Source of the DNA: Saccoglossus kowalevskii
Lineage: Eukaryota; Hemichordata; Enteropneusta; Harrimaniidae
DNA: 64,000 bases
Reading direction: 5' to 3'
Assembly: GCF_000003605.2 (NCBI RefSeq)
Contig: NW_003135347.1
Span: 451,086 to 515,085 of the forward strand
The notes beneath the pieces are model-generated. The model was not told the DNA's origin. It did no database searches and worked only from the letters and a program-made list of their open reading frames with translations. A program made the position numbers and the translations under genes. Positions 1-12,561 of this stretch are shown in pieces. Each line of letters starts with the position of its first letter. The first letter of the stretch is position 1.

Positions 1-243
1 TTTTGTCCAAAAAAGCATATTTTTGACCCAAAATCAAAAACGCATTCTGGATATTTAAAATAAAGACAAGTTTTACAAAGTTTGTATAATAAGCTTTCAG
101 AAAATATATAATATGTTGGATATATAATACCATCTTCATTGTCTAATTACTCAATTAAAAAGCAAGCCAAATAAACTGCATCTCTACCTTAAGTCCTAAA
201 TATCGACATAAAATTGCGCTTGAGAATCCAATATTGCATTTGC
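1..243. other. AT-rich intergenic sequence
   Basis: No coding potential, RNA gene or clear repeat is visible. Only short A- and T-rich runs are present. Confidence 0.5.
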
Positions 244-413
244 ATGCATGTGGCAAGTATGAAGAACCATATACACCAAGCATTTAGTATGTCCTATTCC
301 ATGCATGTGGCAAGTATGAAGAACCATATACACCAAGCATTTAGTATGTCCTATTCCATGCATGTGGCAAGTATGAAGAACCATATACACCAAGCATTAG
401 TATGTCCTATTCC
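244..413. repeat. 57-bp tandem repeat, 3 copies
   Basis: Three almost identical head-to-tail units begin at 244, 301 and 358, each starting ATGCATGTGGCAAGTATGAA. The third copy lacks one T. The unit is 57 bases, exactly 19 codons, so both strands show short open frames made of a 19-residue repeat. The frames have no recognisable domain, and the arithmetic alone explains them, so this is read as a minisatellite and not a gene. Confidence 0.93.
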
Positions 414-3400
414 ATGCTAATATAATAGAAAGAAAAATATAAATGTTTTGAAGTACAATAGTGGAAAAGTTTATTTTATTTTAATGAAACCAAGGGAAGG
501 CAATCAAGATGGTGAACAAAACTAAAAACGGTCTGGAAAAAAACGTATGTTTTTTTACACAGGCAACATTTATGACAGAATGGCAATGAATGTCCCTCTC
601 GTTAATTCACGACAAATACGCATTAACCAACCGTGCACATACATCAATGTACGTAAAACTGGGGACAATGGAATTATTATTTGTTTAAGGAGTGTGCAAC
701 TGAATAGCTCGACCAATAAAATGTGTGCAGTTTGATTTAAATTTGCCAACATAATTCACGACGAAAGCGTATTTCTGCTCAGTGGTGAAAATGTTTCTAC
801 TATTGGTCTAAACATGCAGATTGATACATGGTTATGCAGGATGATCGGTAAGTCATGCAAATAAACGTGTAGCCTAAAAACTAGCACAACAGCTACATTT
901 TATCCTGTGAGAATATCTATAATTTTATGATGACGTCTGATAAACAAGGTTTTATAATAATGATTATAAAAACAAACAAGAGAAAAATTACGTAGTTCCT
1001 AACATAATTAACGGTTGTTAAAAAGAGCGTCATCATTTAAGCGCGTGAATAAAAAAAATGCAAATGTATGATGCATCTATCAGACTAGATTTGTAGTTTG
1101 TCAATGAAAAAGTGAAAACTGTAATAGAAAATTGCTCTTTGTAAGCCATTGATGACGTAATCATGGCTGACAATTACCCTATACACAGTCGTGATAGTCG
1201 CATAATATTGGGATTTATAGACAATATGAAACCGTTAACATTTTTAACGGTGAATATCTGAAGATTTATGCCTATACTAGAATTTACCAGTGACGGGAAC
1301 TCACGTCATTGGGTTTTTCATAAAAGATTGGTTACCTCTATGTTATAACTTTTTTGTTATCATTTATTTTGGTAAGTGCAGCAGTGGAATATGTCTGATA
1401 GTAGCTATAACACTGTTTACATTTGGTAAAATAATGTTTAATTGTAAAATAATATTCCTATTATAGCAACATATACTAGAATTTGTTGTGTGGAACTCGA
1501 CTTGAACATTAAAATGACGTAAAACTATTTATTAATTTTTCGTAGCTACAATGTAGTCATAAGAATCTGACAATATTTTGTCATTGTCGCTGCCTTTACA
1601 ACGCGGCTTTTTCTCAAAATCTCCGAGACCCATTCCGAATTTCAAATTATGATAACAATAACATACCCAAGCAGAGACATGTTCGTCCCAGCAAAACCAC
1701 TCAATCATTTGAATTCATTATCGTAACAATTGTTCTTACCAGTGGGCACAACCAGTAAACACTGTCATTTGTGCTGATTTGTCATTTTTGGAATTCACTT
1801 AACCCCAAGCAAAAGCAAATGTCCATTCATTATTGCAGTGCACTACGCAAAACCTCACGTCGTCCCAGAAATATGACGCGTGATATAGTGTATGTATTGA
1901 TGCTTCAAAATAATTGTTTCCTTCAGTCACTAATCTATGATTATTACAAAAATTTCAATTTTGGAAATAATTTGAGGAAAACGCTACGGAAATTTTAAAA
2001 CAATAAGATACACTTCACGTTATTATTACTTATTTCTTTTAATATTATCTGTACAATTTAAATGTTAATACTATTCCGCCAATAGAAGAGTTGTTGTTTA
2101 TATGTACTTGTGTGATATTGATTCGACTTTCGACTGAAAGTTTGAAAATTTACTTAATTTATTAATATGGTTGAAAACGAAATTGATCAATCGCTGTTCA
2201 ATTCGCTATTCAATTAATTAATTTGGACGTTATCAAGAATATATATGAACATGTTTTTCGGAAACAAAAATCTCAAAATGTCCTGCATAAACGACATAAA
2301 CAATTTACATTTCTGCACTGGACTCTATAGTGAAAGTATTGATTCATATAACAAATTTCGCTTGTATATGGCATGAACAATATATATATAGTAACGAACG
2401 AATTACATTATTTGCGAGATGATGACGAGGCATGACAGCATTGTGCAAGATGAAATTGTCTTTAAAAAAGTATCAGGTTTGGTCAAAACGTTTATATTAG
2501 GTCAAACATATTTTACATTGGGATGGCATTTTTTTGAGACCTGCACTGGTTACCTCTTACCTCTTAACATTTCGCAAAATGTATTAATGCCTTGCTAATG
2601 ATGTAATTCGTCTCTCTAATATTCTGTAAATTATATCCTTATCTTATCTTATTAACACCTCGCAAATGCTTTCAGTCGCCCAGTAACAAATCGTAAATTG
2701 CGTCATTTACTGATTACTATCAGGCAGTCAGTGTCTCTACCACATACGTGTAAATGACGTCATCTCCGACGTTGAGACAAAGCCAGTGTCATTTCACTTA
2801 TAAATGTCATGTTCCAGCTATTTTTCTTTGTCCACGTATCATTCATGTTCGCCATTGTCATCAGTTTTAGTGTTATTTTTTAGTGCGTTGTGCGTTTAGT
2901 GTGTGGAGTAACACCATTCTTGTTACGACTATGTTGAGTCGTCTTTATTGTGGTATTTATTAAAGTGTGCGTTTGCTGCAGTTTTACATTCTGATTTTGT
3001 GTTGCTTGTTTATGTGTCCGTAATGTCCCCCGGGGTTCAAATATCATTGTGGCACCGATGTGGCTATGTGTTATATATGTATAGTATTAGTTTATGCATA
3101 ATGTTTTATAATGTTTTTTTTTTCCATAAACTTATGCGACTTATGTCTAGCTTATGCGACTAGCACACGTCGTGATGAAACGTGGAAGACAGACAAAAAC
3201 GTAATTATCTACAGTGTGTGTGTGCTTCATCCATGTACCTTTCGGGCATTTTAATGTCATTTATCGCGTCACTTTGATCTTCCGTCGTCAATTTTGAAAA
3301 GGAAATGACTAAAAAAATTACAAAGGGGCCATTACAGAAGCTTTGGGAAATCGGATATATTTTTATCTGCGGAACAACCTTTGTTGTGTCGGCTCAGTGA

Positions 3401-6356
3401 CGTAAGTTGAGAGAATAAAGAACATCTTGTACTATTTTCAACAATTGTTGAGTGTTATTAAATTGTTAGATATTAATCATAGTGACGATGACGCACTAGC
3501 TAATCATCCACAGTTGATATTAATATCGCTGGCTGGAATGAATATTAGCTATAAATAAATCAGACACACCAAATTACGCCTACTTACGTATCACAAATTA
3601 CTAGAACCTAATGATCTATTATTGTATATTATTACCTGTATCTCAGAATTGATGAAAGCCAAGTGCCAGAATAATAGTCATCTGCACATGAGAATTACAA
3701 CCAATTACCCGATTTTTTGCGATTAATTTTGTTTACACGGAAACAACTTACAATGGATATTACATGCATAAGATATATGACCCGTATATTAATCGATATC
3801 CACATTCAGAGTCTAACCAGATACAGGTAGGGGATTCGATCGCCGGTGCACATCGTCCCTAACAACATACAACCAACCGGAGTGTGCAAGACATTAGTCA
3901 CAGTCATCTCACAGGCGGGAATAACAACCAATCAGAATTGGGGTTACTGTTTTCTTTTTAGTACAGCCTGACAAATTGCTGCAAACTACTGACAAGCAAT
4001 GTACATGGCAGATGTGTGAGAAAATAAAAATATTGAGTTTGAGTGTGTTAATTATAAAGATTGTTATAAGTGTTTTTTTCTGGTTTTAGTTTCAATCCCA
4101 GCAAACACAAACGCGTGACCACAATGTGATGCAATTCGTGATTACTTATTGGCAACGTCGGAAATTGACAAGTTCGCATTATGTATACATAAAAGTGCAA
4201 ATCAAGCATTGCTTGAAAATAAATGATGAATCCTATAAAAAGAAAACTCAAGCCATATGATTATATACTCTGCTATACAACCCAGCATATATCTATGTAT
4301 TTATTTATGCAAGTTCTGAGATGCGTTACCTAAAACTCTACAACATTTTTATGTTTGCGTATTGAGTTCACTCCCAAGGGCAAATTTTTCTATTTCCAGA
4401 ATAACAGCTGACGATAACAAAATTACTTAAAATCGGTCAATTGTTTACCCCATAGACGGGTTGCCATGGAAATTAAATGATAGAAATGAAAACCTGTCCG
4501 GGGCATTGTGACAGAAGACGCCAAGATATCATTTACAAATACATCCCCACCCTCTGTGCCCACAGAGGAAGAGGATTAATCGAAGCTATTTTGTTTAAAA
4601 AAAAACTAAAGAAAGGCCGAAATACGTCAATGATTCGTCAAATTGACAAATTGACGTTAAGACATTTTTTTTCATTCGTGAAATAAATCTCCCATTATTG
4701 AATTTATACGGATCGATTGTTTCGACAGACTGGTATGATACTCTTAAATTGTCCGCTGACCTTTTGACCTTTCTACTACTGTTGATTAATAGATTATGAA
4801 ATACTGAGCAACCATAGAGGCATCACTGTGTTATTTATATTCACATGTTAAATACTCGATTATGTATTTGTTAAGGTGTATTTATATATCAAGTTTTGAA
4901 TTATGTTAGTGGACATTAGTAACGAATACTTGTAATGTAATATGTTTTATCTCTTGGAGCTAGGCTAGCAAAGCAGTGAATATGGCTCAAATGTCAGATT
5001 TACAGATATCAGTCATTTTTTACTCTAAAGCTTCTAAGAAACCAACTCATCATTATCAAAAAGACTCAGTGCTGCTTTATCATTGTAGAACCTATATATT
5101 CCATATCTACAATCTTGCAATGAAATAAGAGTGTAATTATACACTAGTAAATACTCTTGACTGGAAGTTGTGTTGATTTACTGAATTTTTAAAGATGGAA
5201 ATAAAAGAAGTGTTGCAAATAGCTCAGCCCCGCTACAGTGAGGATGTTGGATAGAAAAGCGTTTATCCAACTATACATTATTTCGATACATACACTGCAT
5301 CTCACTAATGTTTGCTGATATGGTCTTACATACAGCTGCAGTGTGATACTTATTTGACATTGTCAACAACAATTTGGAGGTTTGGGACAGGAAAATAATC
5401 TTATATTAAATTTATATTCACCCATTATTATTAATTATTAAGCTGGACATATAGCACCATTCTATGATATGATATATAATTGTTTGCACTTGGGACGACT
5501 ATTTTGATTTCTAAATGCGGGTACTAACCTCATTCATTCATTTGGATCGGTTCAAATTCTAAAATAGGCCATGAATTTGTCAACCGACAACACCATTTAC
5601 CAATGTTTGCACCCATGGAATCCTACATTCTGATAATGTGAATTGTTTAACGTATAATCAAATTAAAGCAAACAAGATAAAGTTCGTAACAATTATGTAA
5701 TCACATTTACAGTGCTCACCACGAATTACACTAGTTGTTGCAAAACTAACTAGAGGTTTCTTTAATAAAGCATACAGACATTAGGTAAGTAACGAGAAAG
5801 TAAAGAAATTTTGAACTCCCCAAAATGCCATACTCAGCTCAAACAGTCACAAAGAAGAATCGCTTATCGATAAATTGTCCAATAAATAACTACATGATAA
5901 TAAGTGGCGTCGTAAAGAGGTATGAGTAGAAGACTCTCTCTCCAGAGTTTATTCTGTGAACGAGGCTGAATCGGTTGCTTTTGTTGGCATTGAAACTGTC
6001 AAACAACTCATTTGGACTAAATACAAAATTAAATCTGTATTTTGTCCACAAGCACACTCTCTTATTTTTTTTAATACATTGATCCAGCCTCACCTCATAT
6101 ACGATTTAGAAAAATGCATAGTGTTCACATATGAAAAGTATTGTATCTACACAGAAAATGATCGCAAGAATGCCAACATTCTCCGATTTTACCGCGCCCT
6201 CTGCACCGAATTTTTAAAAAAACTCAAAATCCGTGACATCTTTAAGCTTCACCATTTCCCCTTTTTTAATCTTATTCATAGAAAATTCCACACTCCATGT
6301 GTACGTACAATTTAAACTATATTCATCAGAATATCAACACCTTAAGGTTACTATCG
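414..6356. other. intergenic stretch without a supported gene
   Basis: About 5.9 kb with only short chance open frames (the longest, at 5956-6315, resembles nothing I know). A TATA-like TTATAAAT lies near 2800 and two copies of CTTATGCGACT lie near 3134-3160. Neither is enough to call a promoter or a gene. Confidence 0.5.
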
Positions 6357-6357
6357 T

Positions 6358-6443
<86 letters not shown>
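6357..6443. repeat. (TTTA)n microsatellite
   Basis: About 22 perfect copies of TTTA. The array ends exactly where recognisable LINE protein sequence begins, so it marks the 5' junction of the truncated LINE. It could have grown from the insertion-site sequence or predate the insertion. Confidence 0.97.
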
Positions 6444-6446
<3 letters not shown>

Positions 6447-9413
6447 ACACTTCTTTGTTGAGTGATGAAAAATTTGTGAATCAGACTAAACAATTTATTG
6501 CCGAATTTTTCGATAACAATATTGGAACTGCAAATCCTCATTATGTATAGGACTCGTTTAAGTGTGCTTTAAGGAGTCATTGTTTAAAGTTTGGTTCAAT
6601 TAAAAAAAAATATATAAAGAAAAGCAAAACTCGCTACTCATATATATCAATAAGCTACAATGTTTGATTGATTCCACTGATAGCCCATCCACTTATGATT
6701 TACAACAACTTTTTTCAAAACAGGAGGAACTTGAATTATTGTATTCTGAAAAACTGCTGGTGCAATGATTCGTTCTAAAGTCGGTCTTTGAAAGGTGAAC
6801 GCCCTAATAAATACTTTTTAAATTTGGTGCATAGGAATTATTCACGTAAAAATGTAACTAGATTGATTTTGTCCGATGGCACGGTATATGGTGATATCTT
6901 GAAGGAGGAAGTAAAATTCTATGCTAATTTATACTCTTTTAACGGTGCCGACTCGCCGAATAACAACAGGAATGATAGTTTCTATCCACACAATTATAAA
7001 CCATGTTTGGACGAAAAGAGGCAATTACTATGTGAAGGCTCCATTACACCAGCTGAGCTTTTGAATGCCATTCAATCTTTTCCAAATGGAAAATCGCCAG
7101 GTTTAGATGGTATTCCCATCGAAATATATAAAACGTTTTATCCACAGCTGTGTAGTTATATAATACAATGTTTCAATTATTTGATAGAGTGTGGGAGAAT
7201 GTCACTTTCTCAGGGAGAGGGGCTTTTAACATTGCTTTTAAAACAGGACCTGGTAAAGACCCGACTCTTTTAAAAAAATGGCGGCCATTAACTCTACTAT
7301 GTTGCGATTACCGCACTTTAGCAAAATGTCTTTCACTTCGAGTTAGAAAGGTTATTTCTGATATCGTCGGGCATGACCAAACTGGGTTTATTCATGGGAG
7401 GTTTATTGCCGACAACATCAGAAGAATTTTAGAAATTATTGAATATTATGAGCATGAAAATGAACCTGGGCTTATATTTATAGCTGACTTTGAAAAGGCA
7501 TTTGATAAGCTAAGTTGGGAGTTTATAATTCGAAGTCTAATTTTTTTCAATTTTGGTTCCTCATTCATTTCCTGAGTAAAGGTTATATATAATAGTATTT
7601 ATAGTCGTATTATTAATTTGGTAATATTTCAGATACATTTCACCTTTTTCGAGGCGTTCGGCAAGGGTGTCCGTTATCTCCATATTTATTTGTCATTAGC
7701 GTAGAACTATTAGCTATTCGGGTGAGGAGTTGTGTCAATATTAAAGGTTTATTCATTGGACCAATAGAAAACAAAGTGTCACAATACGCAGACGACACAA
7801 ATGTTCCAATAGAAGCTAGTTATGATTCGTTTATTGCTTTATTCAATTTAATTGAAGAATTTTCTAAGAGTCTGGTTTATCGCCTAATTATGATAAATGT
7901 AAGGTGTTGCGCATTGGTTCTTTAAAAGAATATAGACTTTCATATTGACACGCGCCGTATCCTTTAGTATGGATTGATGGTGCTGTCGATGTTCTTGGGA
8001 TTCATATTCCTGTTGATTTATCTAAATTGACCTATGTAAATTTTAACTATCGCACTGAAAAGGCGAGGTAGATAATCCAACCATGGTACGGAAAAGGTCT
8101 GACTATATTTGGAAAAATTACAATTATAAAATCTTTGATAATTACTCAGTTCACCCATCTTTTTATGTCTCTACCATCTCCTGGTGATGAGTTCTTTAAG
8201 AAATGTGAAAATATTGTTTTCCCGTTTATTTGGGGTCATATGAGAAGGGTGTTAAACTTACTAATTTAAGAGCATTCAATAAAGCTTTGAAAGCAGCTTG
8301 GATGCCGCGTATTTACCATAATGATACTTCCTTTTGTAGTAAAATATTAAAAAACTTTCTCTACAACTTTGGTGGTGCTCTGGTTTACTTCGCTAAGCTG
8401 GGTAAACCCGACCTACTTAAGGTCGACTCTTTTCGATGAAGTTTTTTAAAAGATATAATTTCAGCATGGTTGCAGTATAATTATACGAGTGCAAGTAACA
8501 TAGAAAATATACTTCAAGAACTAATATGGAATAATTCTAATATTCTTATTGACAACACGACTGTTGCCTGAAAACGTTTTATACAACACGGTATAATATT
8601 TATTAATGATCTTTTGAATGTAGACTGTACATTTTACTCGTTTCAAGATTTGGTATCAAACTAGGGAATATATGTACTTAATTTGAATGTCGATAGTTAT
8701 TATCAGCAATTTCATCTTTTTGGAAGCGCAGTATTGTTGAATCTTTGGTATTGCCATGAGGAATTTCCTGATAAAACCCCAATTATACATCAATATTGAC
8801 TGGACATTTTGAACACCCCTTTACCTTGGAAAAATATTTATCTTGCTCCCTTTTCTATTACTACCAATGCCAAATTACGCTATTTTCAATATAAAATTAA
8901 TATGAAAATATTGCCTTCAAACAGGTTGTTGTGCTTGTGGGGCTTAATTGATTCCCTCCTGTGTTCTTGTTGTGGAGAAGTTGAGGAAGACTACTTTCAT
9001 TTATTTTGGGACTGTAGATATGTATTTGTATTTTGGACATCAGTCAATTAATGCTTTTCTTTCATTACAGGTGATACTTTGACGTTAAGTGCAGTCACAT
9101 GTATTTTGGGAGATGTATACAATGCTAGACCATTACATAATACTATGTTATTATTGACACGCTATTATGTATTTAAATGTAAAATTGTTGGGACAAAGGC
9201 AGACATTGGTGGTTTTAGATCATATACCAAACTAATTTACCATACAGAGAAGAAAGTCGCAATTAAAGAAAACAGACAGGGAAGTCACAATAAAAAATTG
9301 GGAGAATTCATTGATTATTTTGAAGCATAAGTTTGTATTTGTTTAGTAACCTGTATTGTATTAGTGTATTGTATCTTAGTTTTGTTAAGCATATATATTA
9401 AATAAAAAAAAAG
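6444..9413 (+). mobile_element. 5'-truncated L1/Tx1-type LINE (non-LTR retrotransposon)
   Basis: Conceptual translation over about 3 kb follows the order of an L1/Tx1-clade ORF2: the linker after the endonuclease (F-N-x-S-L-L-S-D-E-x-F-V, ~6446), reverse transcriptase, the thumb/connection region, a C-terminal zinc knuckle (~8957-9030) and the final basic tail ending at 9330. The endonuclease and any ORF1 are missing, so the copy is 5'-truncated, as is common after target-primed reverse transcription. It ends with a short 3' UTR and an A-rich tail at ~9400-9413. Many stops and frameshifts show that it is dead. No target-site duplication was confirmed, partly because the left flank is a microsatellite. 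Confidence 0.9.
6446..9330 (+). pseudogene. LINE ORF2 reverse transcriptase, broken
   Basis: In a live element this protein would nick the target and copy its own RNA. Open pieces lie at 6446-6550, 6788-7273, ~7254-7575, 7722-7925, 8230-8439, 8809-9051 and 9079-9330, in different frames. Recognisable parts are the G-K-S-P-G-L-D-G block (~7087-7110), the R-P-L-T-L-L and D-Q-T-G-F-I blocks (~7285 and ~7375), catalytic motif A as A-D-F-E-K-A-F-D (~7485-7508), and the catalytic Y-A-D-D box at 7785-7796. A C-terminal Cys-x2-Cys-x8-His-x4-Cys knuckle lies in 8809-9051. Breaks include a frameshift near 7260, a stop at ~7573 and further shifts after ~7880. The block order and wording fit the L1/Tx1 group better than CR1, RTE or I types, from memory of the families. 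Confidence 0.9.
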
Positions 9414-9689
9414 ATAAACCAAGGGCATAGGCAACAATGTTAAATCAGTGATACATTTTGTTTTGGAAGATTTGTGAAATTATGTGAACGTAACACGCCT
9501 TTGGTTCCACGGAAAACTAGCTATTAGTAAAAACATAATTAATATTAATATACATAATAAATATACGCACAAACTGAAAAAAGGGCGCTTGTGTTACCAA
9601 CAGGTAGCTAGTATATTTTAATCACACACACATAGGACGTGTATCTTGAGTGATGTATAGGACCTGTTTGTTTACACCAGTTTCGAAGG
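9414..9689. other. short spacer, nothing recognised
   Basis: A-rich LINE tail followed by AT-rich sequence with no gene or repeat I could pair with another part of the window. Confidence 0.4.
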
Positions 9690-10245
9690 CGCAATGGGCA
9701 GCACCCACTTCCTTTTAATTTTACCACGGACGTGTATTGAACAATAAAGAGATTTTTGTTTTCGTTTCTATAATTAAGTACAATCATAAATGAATATCAA
9801 TGTACTACATATCGACAAACCACTGTCCAAAGATTCTCCATAGAGGAATGCAGAAACGCTCGTTTCTATTGTTAATTTAGACATTAGTGACGGTAATATA
9901 GAGATAGACAGTTACTGGGTGCAAGATCCTGGAGTATCTTGAACCGACTACTTCGTACACTCTTCTAGCCAATCGTGTAATAATGACCACAATCCATCAT
10001 ATTACTTTATAACAGGTACAGCTTTGAAATAACATGAACGATTTAAAAGTTCAGATGGCTTAATTATTCGTTTGTTTGTATGAACGAGACGAAAACTACA
10101 TTCGTTAACAAACAAACAAACAATTAACAAACTTTGAACGAGCCTGCATGTTGTTGACGTAATCGAACGTGATGTCACGTGCACCAGAAACCCGAAAGTA
10201 ATTCCAGCGGGCGCTATACTATTGTCATTAACGAATAAACTGTTC
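9690..10245 (+). repeat. dispersed repeat family E, copy 1
   Basis: Matches the reverse complement of ~17395-17900 over most of its length. Shared blocks include ACGCTCGTTTCTATT (~9858), AGTGACGG (~9887) and GGGCGCTATACTA (~10209). An imperfect inverted repeat of GTTTGTTTGT and ACAAACAAAC lies at ~10069-10125. No reading frame is conserved between the copies, so it looks like a non-autonomous element of unknown class. Confidence 0.7.
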
Positions 10246-10474
10246 ACTTAATTCATTTTTCTGTTACAAGTGATTATTTTAAAATAATAAAACATCAGTT
10301 ATATAAGGTAGGATACTGATGTCGTGTTTTGTATGATTTAATGTGAACATTAATGGTTTAACGCGTGGCTCCGCAATCCCAGGAATTGCACCAGTGCGTC
10401 ATGGGAAATGTTATTTGCATTATTATTTCACTGCGCGGATATATTTCAGGGAACATAATATTTTGGCGGGATCT

Positions 10475-10845
10475 TTGCAATTTGTTTATTTCGAGACACA
10501 TTTGTACTTTTTAAATTGTCTGGAACGTCATACATATGAACATTTGCGCTTACAACTCTACCAGGGGTTTTGGATTATAACACAATCTAAATCCAACTTT
10601 AAGCCTATACACGTTCCATTGTTTTTAGTGCCAACCCCCTTTGTTAAGTACAACAACAAATATTTCACTGGTGTTTGTGAGCTCTTGTGTGATTGGTCAA
10701 TGGTTGGACAGCTCTTCCAATTACGTGTTTTACTCGCTATCAATTTGGGCCCTGTTTTACTCCGGGGTTACGTCCAGACGCCACTCTCTTGACTGGAGAT
10801 CTGTGTTGAAACGTAATCTTTTGTTTTTACGGTGTACGCAAGACG
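10475..10845 (+). repeat. dispersed repeat family C, copy 1
   Basis: Resembles ~50555-51425 in the same orientation. The best-matched core runs from GCTTACAA (~10550) through TTAAGTACAAC (~10644) and TGTGATTGGTCAATG (~10688) to the CCACTCTC...TGTGTTGAAA block (~10780-10810). It includes an inverted CCAAT box (ATTGG). A 149-codon open frame (10343-10792) runs through it. The second copy keeps part of this frame by translation, but the ends differ, so I do not call a gene. Confidence 0.7.
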
Positions 10846-11500
10846 ATGAATAACTTACATTTTTTAACATCACTTCACCTATTAACAATTTACCCCTAGA
10901 CGTGATAATTTCATTTCAATAGTAAAAATCCGTTGTCAAAAAATCTGAATAATCACAACCTCATCGGAATCCATTTTGTAGTCTTATCCACAATCCACAC
11001 CAAGACCATTCATCGAACCGAGTGGTCTGGCGTATACTAGTACTCTGACCCACAGTTCTTAGGGGAGGTGAAACCAAATGAAAATCATTTTAAAATAACG
11101 TACTTATACCCAATTGATTCTGGATTCATTGACCAGGAAGGAAAAAATGACATTTGCAATAATAATCGTCGAGCAGGTCCGGGTTGTAACGTTCGGTTGA
11201 CGAAATAGACGATACAACATTACTGATTCAGTTGGACCTACATGAATGCTAATCAATTTCACATAACCAATTCTTTCGATCGATCATCGCTTGAGCAGCA
11301 TACATGTTTTGTTGGCTCATGTAAAAAAATAAGAACGGCGTCAATATTCAAAACTGCAATTTTTCTGTTTTTGGTGTACTTCAGAATGATAGATCTTGGT
11401 CGATCATATTTATTACTAAGGACTGAATGCACAGCACTAATTTCATCCAACCTCCAGCTCGCTTCTGCTTTTCGATCATTTTTTTCACTCGCTTTTCCAA
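10846..11500. other. spacer, nothing recognised
   Basis: AT-rich sequence with only chance open frames (for example 11242-11574). No match to other parts of the window was noticed. Confidence 0.4.
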
Positions 11501-11907
11501 CCAGTCAAATAAACATCACAGGATGTGCCATAGAGAATGTAACAAGTTTCATTTGCGAACGATACAAAGTCTGATGAATTGGAAGTGTCGTTCGGAATTA
11601 AATAGTGGTTAATACTCGTTGAATCCTTAAACTTTAGCATTAAAACAACGATTCCGACAACTCATGTGCCAGTAGTGATCAGTGTTTGGACAAGCGTTCA
11701 GTGTATTTAATAAGCGAGTGAGAAAAAAAAAGATAAAAATATGGTCGTTTTGCGGTCGGAAATTAAGCGATATGCGGTTGATTGAAATGCGATAAAAACG
11801 GGGGATTGATCGAAATGAGTACTGTTGGATGGACAAGATGGCCGACTTCCGCCCGTGGCCAGTGCTCTCCAGTCAAATTAGCATCACAGGATGTGCCATA
11901 GAGAATG
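11501..11907. repeat. 39-bp imperfect direct repeats flanking an F-family copy
   Basis: CCAGTCAAAT followed by ATCACAGGATGTGCCATAG occurs at 11501-11539 and again at 11869-11907, with 2 mismatches and a spacing of 368 bases. The F-family segment sits between them. The repeats are far longer than usual target-site duplications, so they may be part of the element or a local duplication. Confidence 0.85.
11570..11838 (-). repeat. dispersed repeat family F, copy 1
   Basis: The reverse complement resembles ~33905-34240 inside the TTAA-flanked element. Shared blocks are CAATTTCG-like, CCGCATATCGCT, TTCCGACC, AAACACTGATCA and TTCCGAACGACACTTC. It is probably a fragment of the same transposon family. 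Confidence 0.65.
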
Positions 11908-12509
11908 CATTGCATAAACATCTATTAAAACGAAATTTAATTTTCAGTTTATATTTTTATTTTTTTTCACTTTTGTGTGTTTTGCAATAGACAGGTGGCA
12001 TTCCAAGCTTTCGATATGTTATATATGTTTCCATTAAAACTCCACCATTAAATGACCAACTTGTAAAACCTGATTTTAAAACCAAACTGGCTCAGTGTAT
12101 TACCAATGAACGATGTGTATTTGTGTGCCAGACTCTATTTTTAAAAATAGGAAAATGACGTAACGTATGTGACTCTTCAAGTTTGTTCGATGCGTCACCA
12201 AGTGAGAACATGGTAGGAGTTGGTAGTACTAGGGTACGCGGGAGGGAGTACAGAGAGGGAATAGCCAGCATCCCGTTTACAGTGAAAACGTGAAATCCCG
12301 ACAAATTGATTTCGTTCTTACATGTAATATTAGGTTTTGAGGGCTTCTGAGTTCAAAATTGATGACTAAATGAACCACAAAACATGCTTTTAGAGACAAA
12401 CCTATGCAGAAGTTGGTTTGCCAGTACTTAATCCATTTTTAACACCTAGGCTACTCTATTGACATTGGTTGTTTATTTCAGTGATTTGGCACTTGAGGTG
12501 GCTGATAAG
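11908..12509. other. spacer, nothing recognised
   Basis: No gene or RNA seen. A 70-codon minus-strand open frame at 12092-12304 shows no known domain. Confidence 0.4.
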
Positions 12510-12561
12510 CCGTGTCGAAAAAATGCACAGAATGACCATTTTGTGCACGTTTTCGACACGG
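12510..12561. other. 52-nt near-perfect hairpin
   Basis: CCGTGTCGAAAA at 12510-12521 is the exact reverse complement of 12550-12561. After a 2-nt internal mismatch, TGCACAGA pairs with TTTTGTGCA. The stem is about 22 bp around a short loop (ATGACCAT). It could be the remains of a small palindromic MITE or a structured RNA precursor. Nothing in the window decides between them. Confidence 0.75.

Noticed and set aside
244-413. CRISPR-like spaced repeat
   Set aside because: The 57-bp units are contiguous with no spacers, and the genome is animal.
3830-3870. tRNA B-box-like GGGATTCGATCGCC
   Set aside because: No A box or foldable cloverleaf upstream.
5956-6315. 119-codon frame directly upstream of the LINE, possibly its endonuclease
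   Set aside because: No endonuclease motif is present, and the LINE signal begins only after the (TTTA)n tract.
10343-10792. 149-codon plus-strand frame
   Set aside because: It overlaps dispersed repeat C. The second copy keeps only part of the frame, and no domain is visible.
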